This document shows positions 15,092-22,030 of a stretch of 36,331 bases of DNA, in pieces. Source of the stretch: Flavobacteriales bacterium UBA7666 (GTDB lineage: Bacteria > Bacteroidota > Bacteroidia > Flavobacteriales_D > Crocinitomicaceae); contig DLHO01000002.1 in the NCBI GenBank assembly GCA_002483265.1, forward strand, positions 1-36,331, given 5' to 3'. Each line of letters opens with the position of its first letter. The first letter of the stretch is position 1. Both the position numbers and the translations under genes were made by a program. Under the pieces are notes generated by a model. It had not been told where the DNA came from. It did not search any database and was given only the letters and a program-made list of their open reading frames with translations.

Positions 15092-17098
15092 TTAAAATTC
15101 GTACAACTCAATCAATGCCTGTTTGAATCGCTCTGCGGGAAGGAATTGTTTTTCCAACGCTACTGCAAACGGCACAGGTGTGTCTAGAGAAGCAACTCGC
15201 TTAACCGGAGCATCTAACGCATCAAAACAATTCTCATTGATCAATGCCACCAATTCTCCGCCGATTCCACCTGTCATGCAATCTTCGTGCAATACAATCA
15301 CTTTTCCTGTTTGGCGAACCGCATCGTATATCGTTTCCGTATCCAGTGGAAGCAATGTTTTTAAGTCAACTAAGTTTGCGGAAATTTCCGGATGAGCATC
15401 CAATACTTCCATTGCCCAGTGAACTCCCAATCCGTAAGTAATAATCGTTAAATCATCACCTTTACGAACATACCCCGCCTTTCCAATTTCAGTCGTGTAA
15501 TAATCGTCGTGAATATCTTCGCGAATACTTCTGTACAAAAATTTGTGTTCAAAGAACAAAACCGGATTCGGATCTTCAATCGCTGCATTCAATAATCCTT
15601 TCGCATCACCAGGGAAAGCAGGATAAACCACTTTTAATCCGGGAGTATGGAAGAACCATGCTTCGTTACTTTGACTGTGGAAAGGTCCGGCAGCAGTGTT
15701 TGCTCCGGTAGGCATGCGAACTACAACGTCAGCATTTTGCCCCCATCTCCAATGTATTTTAGCTAAATTATTTATAATCTGATTGAATCCGCAAGTCACG
15801 AAATCTGCAAACTGCATTTCCACAATCGCTTTCATTCCGGCAATGGATAGTCCTAATCCTGCTCCAACAATGGCTGATTCACAGATCGGAGTATTGCGAA
15901 CGCGTCCTTTACCGAATTGTTCTACGAAACCTTCCGTCACTTTAAAAGCACCTCCATATTCAGCAATATCCTGTCCCATAATCACCAATTCCGGATAGCG
16001 AACCATACTTTCTCTCAAAGAATCGGAAACTGCGTCAATGAAGCGTTTTTCAGTTTTTGTATCACTTACCGGATTAATCACAGTTTGTGTGAACGGAGCA
16101 TAAACGTCGTCCAACTCTCTTTGAAGATCTGCTTCGATCGGGCTTTCTGCAAATGCAATTTCCAATCCGTTTTGGATTTCGTCCTTAATTTCCTGTTGAA
16201 TTTGAGCGATCAGTTCTTCTGTCAGAACTCCCTGTTCCAATAAGTACATTTCGTAATTCGAAACAGGATCTTTTTTCGCCCATTCGTCCTGAATTCCGTC
16301 AGGATAATATTTTGTTCCGGAAGCTTCTTCGTGACCACGCATTCTGAAAGTCATGCATTCCAATAAGAAAGGTCTTGGTTTTTGACGAATTGAATCAGCA
16401 ATTTTTCGCACTGTTCGAATGACATCCAAAATGTTGTTTCCATCTACCTGAAAAGCATCCATTCCGTAACCAATTCCTTTATCGATAAATTGTTTACAGC
16501 GGAATTGCTCACTGCTTGGAGTGGATAAGCCCCAGCAATTATTTTCGATCGCAAAGATTACGGGAAGATCCCAAACTGCTGCAACGTTCAATGATTCATG
16601 AAAATCACCTTCTGATGCACCACCGTCTCCGGTAAATACGATAGTAGCGTTATTGTTTCCTTTTAATTTATTTGCCAGTGCAATTCCATCTGCGATTCCA
16701 AGTTGTGGCCCCAGGTGAGAAATCATCCCGACAATGTTGTAATCCTTTGTCCCAAAGTGAAAAGAACGGTCACGACCTTTGGTAAAGCCCGACATTTTTC
16801 CCTGAAATTGAGCGAAAAGACGACTCAAAGGAATTCCACGTGTAGTAAATACGCCCAAATTACGATGCATCGGAAGAATGAATTCTTCTTCTTTCATTGC
16901 ATAGGCAGATCCTACAGAAATACCTTCCTGACCCCAACCGGAAAACCACTTGGTAATTTTCCCCTGACGAAGCAGAATAAGCATTTTTTCCTCGATTAAG
17001 CGCGGTTTTGCAATCGCTTTATAAATGGTGACAAGTTCTTCGTTGTCAAAGCCTGTTCGATCGAAATCGATCAATCGTTTTGTTTTTTCTTTCTCCAT
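15092..17098 (-). CDS. 2-oxoacid dehydrogenase E1, alpha-beta fusion (branched-chain type likely)
   Basis: The thiamine-diphosphate E1 of a 2-oxoacid dehydrogenase complex, decarboxylating a 2-oxoacid and passing the acyl group to E2 lipoate. 668 aa from MEKEKTKRL. The E1-alpha half (about 1-340) has the ThDP/Mg motif GDGGASEGDFHESLN (157-171), ending at the NN of IENN (185-187). The E1-beta half (about 350-668) starts KRFIDAVSDSLRESM, with GQDIAEYGGAFKVT, the FADF segment and a transketolase C-terminal domain. Normally two genes, here one chain. No E2/E3 gene is adjacent. The substrate (branched-chain versus pyruvate) cannot be fixed by eye; similar fusions in this phylum are often named 2-oxoisovalerate dehydrogenase. 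A longer frame begins with a TTG at 17116 inside the -7 box, so 17098 is the start. Confidence 0.9.
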   Translation of the reverse strand: MEKEKTKRLIDFDRTGFDNEELVTIYKAIAKPRLIEEKMLILLRQGKITKWFSGWGQEGISVGSAYAMKEEEFILPMHRNLGVFTTRGIPLSRLFAQFQGKMSGFTKGRDRSFHFGTKDYNIVGMISHLGPQLGIADGIALANKLKGNNNATIVFTGDGGASEGDFHESLNVAAVWDLPVIFAIENNCWGLSTPSSEQFRCKQFIDKGIGYGMDAFQVDGNNILDVIRTVRKIADSIRQKPRPFLLECMTFRMRGHEEASGTKYYPDGIQDEWAKKDPVSNYEMYLLEQGVLTEELIAQIQQEIKDEIQNGLEIAFAESPIEADLQRELDDVYAPFTQTVINPVSDTKTEKRFIDAVSDSLRESMVRYPELVIMGQDIAEYGGAFKVTEGFVEQFGKGRVRNTPICESAIVGAGLGLSIAGMKAIVEMQFADFVTCGFNQIINNLAKIHWRWGQNADVVVRMPTGANTAAGPFHSQSNEAWFFHTPGLKVVYPAFPGDAKGLLNAAIEDPNPVLFFEHKFLYRSIREDIHDDYYTTEIGKAGYVRKGDDLTIITYGLGVHWAMEVLDAHPEISANLVDLKTLLPLDTETIYDAVRQTGKVIVLHEDCMTGGIGGELVALINENCFDALDAPVKRVASLDTPVPFAVALEKQFLPAERFKQALIELYEF

Positions 17099-17113
17099 AT
17101 TGAATCTCGCACG

Positions 17114-17121
17114 CAAATGTA
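17114..17121 (-). promoter_or_regulatory. -7 promoter box of the E1 fusion gene
   Basis: Minus strand TACATTTG, exact TAnnTTTG, ending 15 nt before the ATG at 17098. A TTTTG word 23 nt upstream (minus 17145-17149) could be the -33 element. It rules out the longer TTG start. Confidence 0.7.
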
Positions 17122-17165
17122 CTTTAAATTCAAAATGTAAAATTCAAAATTCAAAAATTAAAAAC

Positions 17166-17234
17166 CCAAAAGGTGACTGAATGCTTGCGCAAGAGCTACA
17201 GCATAGCCGCAGCGGAGTCGAAGTTATCTTTTGG
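17166..17234. repeat. Structured inverted-repeat element between gdhA and the E1 gene
   Basis: Outer arms CCAAAAGGTGACT (17166-17178) and AGTTATCTTTTGG (17222-17234) pair at 11 of 13 positions, and the other two can be G-U pairs in RNA of one strand. The 43-nt interior is much more GC-rich and contains ATGCT/AGCAT, TTGCGCAA and GCCGCAGCGGAGTCG words. Confidence 0.5.
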
Positions 17235-17240
17235 ACATAA

Positions 17241-17272
17241 AAAAACCGCTCGGATTACTCAGAGCGGTTTTT
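17241..17272 (-). terminator. Rho-independent terminator of gdhA
   Basis: AAAAACCGCTC and GAGCGGTTTTT form an 11-bp perfect stem with a 10-nt loop, 19 nt past the gdhA stop on the minus strand. The A-run on the left gives the U-tract. Confidence 0.88.
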
Positions 17273-17291
17273 CAGAAACTTATTTTTTCGA

Positions 17292-18647
17292 TTATACCAA
17301 ACCTTGGTCAATCATAGAATCAGCCACTTTCACGAAACCTGCAATATTTGCACCTCTCACGTAGTCAACATTTCCTTTAGCATCTTTACCGTATTTCACA
17401 CAAGCTTCGTGGATAGAAACCATGATACTGTGTAATTTTGCGTCAACTTCTTCAGCTGTCCAACTTAAACGTAAAGAGTTTTGAGACATTTCCAAACCAG
17501 ATGTTGCAACTCCACCTGCGTTAGACGCTTTTCCTGGAGAGAACAATACATTAGCAGCTTGGAATGCAGCAATACCTTCTGGTGTAGTTGGCATGTTTGC
17601 TCCTTCAGCAACACAGATTACTCCGTTTGCGATCAAAGCTTTTGCCTCATCACCGTTCAATTCATTTTGAGTAGCACAAGGCAATGCGATGTCAGCTTTT
17701 ACTTCCCAAGGACGTTTTCCAGCTACGAATTTTGCAGATGAATATTGTTTCACATACTCTTCGATACGACCACGCTTAACGTTTTTCAATTCCATTACGA
17801 AAGCCAATTTCCCAGCATCGATACCTTCAGCATCATAGATGTATCCGGATGAATCTGAAAGAGTAACTACTTTACCACCCAATTGAGTAGCTTTTTCACA
17901 AGCGTATTGAGCTACGTTTCCTGAACCGGAAACCACAACCGTTTTACCTAAGAAAGAATCGTCTTTAGTAGCCAACATTTCTTTTGCGAAATAAACAGTT
18001 CCATAACCAGTTGCTTCCGGACGGATCAAAGATCCACCCCAGTTACGAGCTTTTCCTGTTAATACACCCGTAAATTCGTTACGAATACGTTTGTATTGAC
18101 CGAACATGTAACCGATCTCACGACCACCTACACCGATATCTCCGGCAGGTACATCTGTGTCAGCACCAATATGACGAGAAAGCTCAGTCATAAATGATTG
18201 ACAGAATTTCATTACTTCGTTATCTGACTTTCCTTTAGGATCAAAATCAGAACCACCTTTACCACCTCCCATTGGAAGAGTAGTTAATGAGTTTTTGAAG
18301 ATTTGCTCAAATCCTAAGAATTTCAAGATAGAAAGATTCACAGAAGGGTGGAAACGAAGTCCGCCTTTGTATGGACCGATTGCAGAGTTAAATTCTACAC
18401 GGTAACCACGGTTTACTTGAATCTCACCTTTGTCATCTAACCAAGGAACTCGGAATAAAATCGTTCTTTCCGGCTCAACAATGCGATCCAAAATTTTTGC
18501 AGTTTTGTATTTCGGATTTTCTTCCATAAAAGGAATAACTGCTTCAGCAACTTCGTGAACAGCTTGCAAAAATTCTGTTTCATGACCGTTGGTAGCCTTT
18601 ACTTTTTCCATAAAAGCGTCAATCTGTGCTTGATATTTACTTGACAT
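17292..18647 (-). CDS. gdhA: Glutamate dehydrogenase, hexameric (NADP type likely)
   Basis: Interconverts 2-oxoglutarate plus ammonia and glutamate; the main ammonia assimilation or release step. 451 aa, the normal length of the small hexameric class. K94 in GPYKGGLRFHPSVN and K130 in LPMGGGKGGSDFDPKGKSD are the substrate-binding and catalytic lysines. ADTDVPAGDIGVGGREIGYMFG follows, then the Rossmann domain with VVVSGSGNVAQYACEKA (GxGxxA-type). The closing SNAGGVATSGLEMSQNSLRLSW block is typical. NADP preference is a family-level guess. A longer frame to 18809 would add 54 residues and cross the -7 box at 18677-18684, so MSSKYQAQID at 18647 is the start. Ends at a good terminator; probably monocistronic. 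Confidence 0.96.
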   Translation of the reverse strand: MSSKYQAQIDAFMEKVKATNGHETEFLQAVHEVAEAVIPFMEENPKYKTAKILDRIVEPERTILFRVPWLDDKGEIQVNRGYRVEFNSAIGPYKGGLRFHPSVNLSILKFLGFEQIFKNSLTTLPMGGGKGGSDFDPKGKSDNEVMKFCQSFMTELSRHIGADTDVPAGDIGVGGREIGYMFGQYKRIRNEFTGVLTGKARNWGGSLIRPEATGYGTVYFAKEMLATKDDSFLGKTVVVSGSGNVAQYACEKATQLGGKVVTLSDSSGYIYDAEGIDAGKLAFVMELKNVKRGRIEEYVKQYSSAKFVAGKRPWEVKADIALPCATQNELNGDEAKALIANGVICVAEGANMPTTPEGIAAFQAANVLFSPGKASNAGGVATSGLEMSQNSLRLSWTAEEVDAKLHSIMVSIHEACVKYGKDAKGNVDYVRGANIAGFVKVADSMIDQGLV

Positions 18648-18676
18648 ATTATTAAATGCTTTTGTTTTACTTGGGG

Positions 18677-18684
18677 CAAATGTA
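18677..18684 (-). promoter_or_regulatory. -7 promoter box of gdhA
   Basis: Minus strand TACATTTG, an exact TAnnTTTG match and identical to the box of the E1 fusion gene. It ends 29 nt before the gdhA ATG, giving a leader of about 23 nt. Confidence 0.72.
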
Positions 18685-18857
18685 ATTAATTTTAAAAATG
18701 AAGCGGGAATTTTATAGAACATTATAAGTAATCTGAAATTAATCGGTGTGAGACCCATTTTGTTTCTTGAAAACAGGGTATTGATAATATTTAGAAAAGG
18801 AGGAGACAACCTATTCTTAATAATTTCGTCTTTTGCATGTATTACAATAATCTAATA

Positions 18858-19241
18858 ATGAAGAAATATTTACTACTAATCGCATTCAGCACGGTCTTTT
18901 TGGCCTTCAAATCCTTTGGTCAAGTCTATGAGAAAATCTATGACTTGTCAAGCTCTGAAGTTCAAAACCACATGAATCAGAACAAAATCTCTGGTATCGA
19001 TATCCTGTCAGGTGTTAGAACACATCATGTTATTGGGCTTACAGGAATTGGTATTTCTCAAAAATCTGCTTTGGAAACATTATTAACAAATGATTCCCGA
19101 GTTTTTTCCTTTGTATTAAGTGAAGACGGAACCTCGTTGGTTTTAGAATCACAAGCAGTATTAACGAAAGAAGAATTCCAAACTTTGCTTCAATCGTTAA
19201 ACGGTACTATTGTCGGATATGCTGCTGAATATTCAATCTAA
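18858..19241 (+). CDS. Small secreted protein of unknown function, upstream of T9SS cargo genes
   Basis: 127 aa from MKKYLLLIAFSTVFLAFKSFGQ, a signal peptide with cleavage after residue 22. An ATG at 18837 in the same frame lies one base after the promoter-like GTCTTTTG, so the later ATG is preferred. The mature part (about 105 aa) reads as beta (IDILSGVRTHHVIGL), alpha (SQKSALETLLTND), two strands (VFSFVLSEDGTSLVLESQ), alpha (TKEEFQTLLQSLN), beta (IVGYAAEY). This is a ferredoxin-like pattern, as in HMA-type domains, but it lacks the CxxC metal site. I do not recognise a family. It is 26 nt upstream of the first type-B surface protein, so they are probably co-transcribed. Confidence 0.75.
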   Translation: MKKYLLLIAFSTVFLAFKSFGQVYEKIYDLSSSEVQNHMNQNKISGIDILSGVRTHHVIGLTGIGISQKSALETLLTNDSRVFSFVLSEDGTSLVLESQAVLTKEEFQTLLQSLNGTIVGYAAEYSI

Positions 19242-19267
19242 CCCCAATTTACTAAGAGATTTTTATT

Positions 19268-21808
19268 ATGAAAACAATTAAAAAAGCCTTGCTTTCGCTG
19301 GGAATATTTCTGAACTTGAATGCTTTTGCACAACTTGCACCCGGTGCAAACTGTGGCCAGGCAGGATGTTCAACTGCTGGTTCTTACTCAAGTAACACAG
19401 GTGTTGCGAGTATGGGAAGTTTTCAATGCTTAGGTTCAACTCCTAATGCAAACTGGTTGGCATTTTCAATCGGATCCAACGGAAGCATTCACTTGACATT
19501 AACACAAACAACAGCTGGTGGAGCTGGTATTGATGTGGATTTCGCATTGTACGGACCATATTCTAGCGTTGCTGCCGGTTGTCCGATCGGACCTGGTACT
19601 CCTACGGTAGATTGTTCTTATTCTGCTTCTGCTACTGAGTATGTGGATATTTCCGGTGCAGTTGCCGGACAAGTTTACATTTTATTAGTAACGAACTTTA
19701 ATGGATCTCCGGGAACAATCAGTTTGCAGCCGAATGCGGGAAGTCCATCAACGGGAACTGTTAATTGTAACGGGATTAGTTTCAATGCTACTGCTTCACA
19801 AACACCTGCTACCTGCAATCAGGCAACGGGTTCTGTAACAGTTACCCCTGCGGGTGGTGTTGCTCCTTATGGTTATTCCTGGAATATTCCCGGTAACCCA
19901 ACAACTCAAACAGTAAACAACGTTGCTCCGGGAACATATACAGTAACTGTAACTTCAAGCAATAATCCGGCGAATGGACTACCTGTCCCTCCGACTACAG
20001 CAACGGTTACTGTTACAAACATCAATGCAACTTTTAGTGGAACTACCACGAATGCTTCTTGTCCAATGGGACATAACGGTACTGCTACAGCAAACCATAA
20101 TATTCCGGGTAACCCTTCAAGTGCAGGGGTTACAGCGACCTATCTTTGGAATGACCCAGCAGCACAAACTACCAAAACAGCAACCGGACTTCTTCCGGGA
20201 ACATATATTTGTGCAGTTACATTGTCGAATGGATGTACAGGAAACGTAACGGTAACAGTTGGAGCAAATCCTGTTGCTTATTCCGCTACAACAACTGTTG
20301 TTTCATGTCCGGGTGGTGCAGATGGTACTGCAACGGCAAACATGGCGCCGGTAGTTGGAACATTATCTTATGCTTGGAATGATCCTTCTGCTCAGTCAAC
20401 TCAGACTGCAACAGGATTATCAGCAGGAGCTTATTCTTGTGTCATTACTTCTACTATTGGATGTACAGGAACTGTAAACGTTACAGTAACAGAAATCCCT
20501 GGAATGCTAGCTAATTTCTCTAATATTACTCCTGTGTCTTGTCACGCATCAAATAACGGAGCTTTAACAGTTGCTGTTACTCAGGGAACTCCTCCTTACA
20601 GTTATTCTTGGGATCATTCAGCTTCAACTTCTGCTACGGCAAGTGATTTGTTTGTAGGAATGAGTACAGTAACCGTAACAGATGCACTGGGTTGTATCAT
20701 TACTGAGAGCGAAACTTTAACTCAACCTACGGCATTACAAATTACTTATGTAACACCAGATCAAATTATCTGTCCGGAAGCTTCAACAACAATCAGTGTG
20801 AATGGTGTTGGAGGTAATGGTCCTGCAAATTCGAATTATACCTTTACATGGAAAGAAAATGGAGTGGTAATTGGAACAGGAACTTCGATTGTCGTAGATC
20901 CCTTGGCTACAGCTACTCAATATTGTGTAGAACTGACGGAAGTATGCGGTTCTCCAAGTACTGATACGTGTATGATGATCAATTTCCCGACATCGCTTGC
21001 ACCTGTTTACACTGCGAACAAACCGTATTCTTGTCTGCCAGGAGATTTAATCTTCTACTTAGATCCGAATTCTATTGATAACGATGATCCGATCGATTCA
21101 GTATTGGTTGAATTGGGGAATGGTGATGAGAGTGTGGTTTATGGGAATGACAGCATTCACTATATCTACACGGCAGCAGGAATTTATACCATTGATGTAA
21201 CTGTAATTTCAGAATTGGGTTGTGTAACAACAGCATCATATCCTGGAATTGCAAATGTGATTGCAAATCCGGTAGCTGATTTTACCATGTCTGCAAATCC
21301 TACTACTTTCTTTGAAACAGTAGTGAAAATGCAAGATAAATCTAGTCCGACTGTTGTGAACTGGACTTGGTCTTCACCTGGTTCTGATCCGAACAACAGC
21401 ACGTATCAAAATCCGACATTCCATTTCCCGGAAGGAATTGTGGCAACTTATCCGATTCAGCTGATTGTTGAAACTCCGGAAGGTTGTGTTGACACAGTTA
21501 CACGAGTTTTGACTGTAAACAGCGATATTATTTTCTATGCTCCGAATGCGTTTACACCTGATGGAGATGAATTCAATCAAACATGGAAATTCTATGTTGC
21601 AGGAATTGATGAATTCGATTTCGAATTAATGATCTTCAATCGTTGGGGAGAAGTGGTTTGGGAAACACATGATGTAAACTCTTCATGGGATGGAACCTAC
21701 AATGGCACGCCTGTTAAAGAAGGAGCTTATACTTGGGTGGCTCGTGTAAAGGATCTTTACTGGGATAACAAAAAAGTCTTTAACGGAGCAATTAATATCA
21801 TTAAGTAA
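19268..21808 (+). CDS. T9SS type-B sorted surface protein with SprB-like repeats and PKD domain (1)
   Basis: 846 aa. Signal peptide MKTIKKALLSLGIFLNLNAFAQ. The N-terminal globular domain (about 23-160) resembles a pre-peptidase/jelly-roll domain, with an LYGPYSSVAAGC segment. Four SprB-like repeats follow (about 170-490), each with SC..G.NGTATA, a Y.W.....T.TATGL core and a G.Y...V.....C..T..V.V end. Then an Ig-like CPEAS..ISVNGVGGNG domain, a PKD-like domain (ADFTMSANPTTFFETVVKMQ) and a C-terminal CHU_C/type-B sorting domain (about 750-846: FYAPNAFTPDGDEFNQTW, FNRWGEVVWET, WDGTYNG, GAYTWVARVKD). It is exported by Sec and T9SS to the cell surface or medium. Probable adhesin; no enzymatic motif. 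Paralogue of the next gene; terminator at 21839-21875. Confidence 0.92.
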   Translation: MKTIKKALLSLGIFLNLNAFAQLAPGANCGQAGCSTAGSYSSNTGVASMGSFQCLGSTPNANWLAFSIGSNGSIHLTLTQTTAGGAGIDVDFALYGPYSSVAAGCPIGPGTPTVDCSYSASATEYVDISGAVAGQVYILLVTNFNGSPGTISLQPNAGSPSTGTVNCNGISFNATASQTPATCNQATGSVTVTPAGGVAPYGYSWNIPGNPTTQTVNNVAPGTYTVTVTSSNNPANGLPVPPTTATVTVTNINATFSGTTTNASCPMGHNGTATANHNIPGNPSSAGVTATYLWNDPAAQTTKTATGLLPGTYICAVTLSNGCTGNVTVTVGANPVAYSATTTVVSCPGGADGTATANMAPVVGTLSYAWNDPSAQSTQTATGLSAGAYSCVITSTIGCTGTVNVTVTEIPGMLANFSNITPVSCHASNNGALTVAVTQGTPPYSYSWDHSASTSATASDLFVGMSTVTVTDALGCIITESETLTQPTALQITYVTPDQIICPEASTTISVNGVGGNGPANSNYTFTWKENGVVIGTGTSIVVDPLATATQYCVELTEVCGSPSTDTCMMINFPTSLAPVYTANKPYSCLPGDLIFYLDPNSIDNDDPIDSVLVELGNGDESVVYGNDSIHYIYTAAGIYTIDVTVISELGCVTTASYPGIANVIANPVADFTMSANPTTFFETVVKMQDKSSPTVVNWTWSSPGSDPNNSTYQNPTFHFPEGIVATYPIQLIVETPEGCVDTVTRVLTVNSDIIFYAPNAFTPDGDEFNQTWKFYVAGIDEFDFELMIFNRWGEVVWETHDVNSSWDGTYNGTPVKEGAYTWVARVKDLYWDNKKVFNGAINIIK

Positions 21809-21838
21809 ATACCAACTACATTAATATATAGATCAGGG

Positions 21839-21875
21839 AATCCCGATCCGCTTAGGTGGATCGGGATTTTTTTTT
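21839..21875 (+). terminator. Rho-independent terminator of surface protein 1
   Basis: AATCCCGATCC and GGATCGGGATT form an 11-bp stem with an 8-nt loop, followed by a run of T to 21875. It sits 30 nt past the stop. The stem carries the same TCCCGAT core as the palindromes at 3378 and 14164. Confidence 0.92.
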
Positions 21876-22030
21876 GCTTGAAAAGTTAGGTCTCAATGAT
21901 CTGATGATGAAATAATTATGTGGTTATTTCATTGTTTAGGTAACTTATTCGTTGTTTTTTTTCTTTTATCCGTATTTCAAGCAACCTAGACTTAAAAATT
22001 TCGTTTTAAAAGCAATACAATAAGGTGATT

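Noticed and set aside
17160..17240. tRNA gene between gdhA and the E1 gene
   Set aside because: GGAGTCGAAG looks a little like a T-arm, but no acceptor stem, D-arm or anticodon arm can be drawn.
18648..18809. 54-residue N-terminal extension of glutamate dehydrogenase
   Set aside because: It includes the -7 box at 18677-18684, and the family N-terminus fits the start at 18647.
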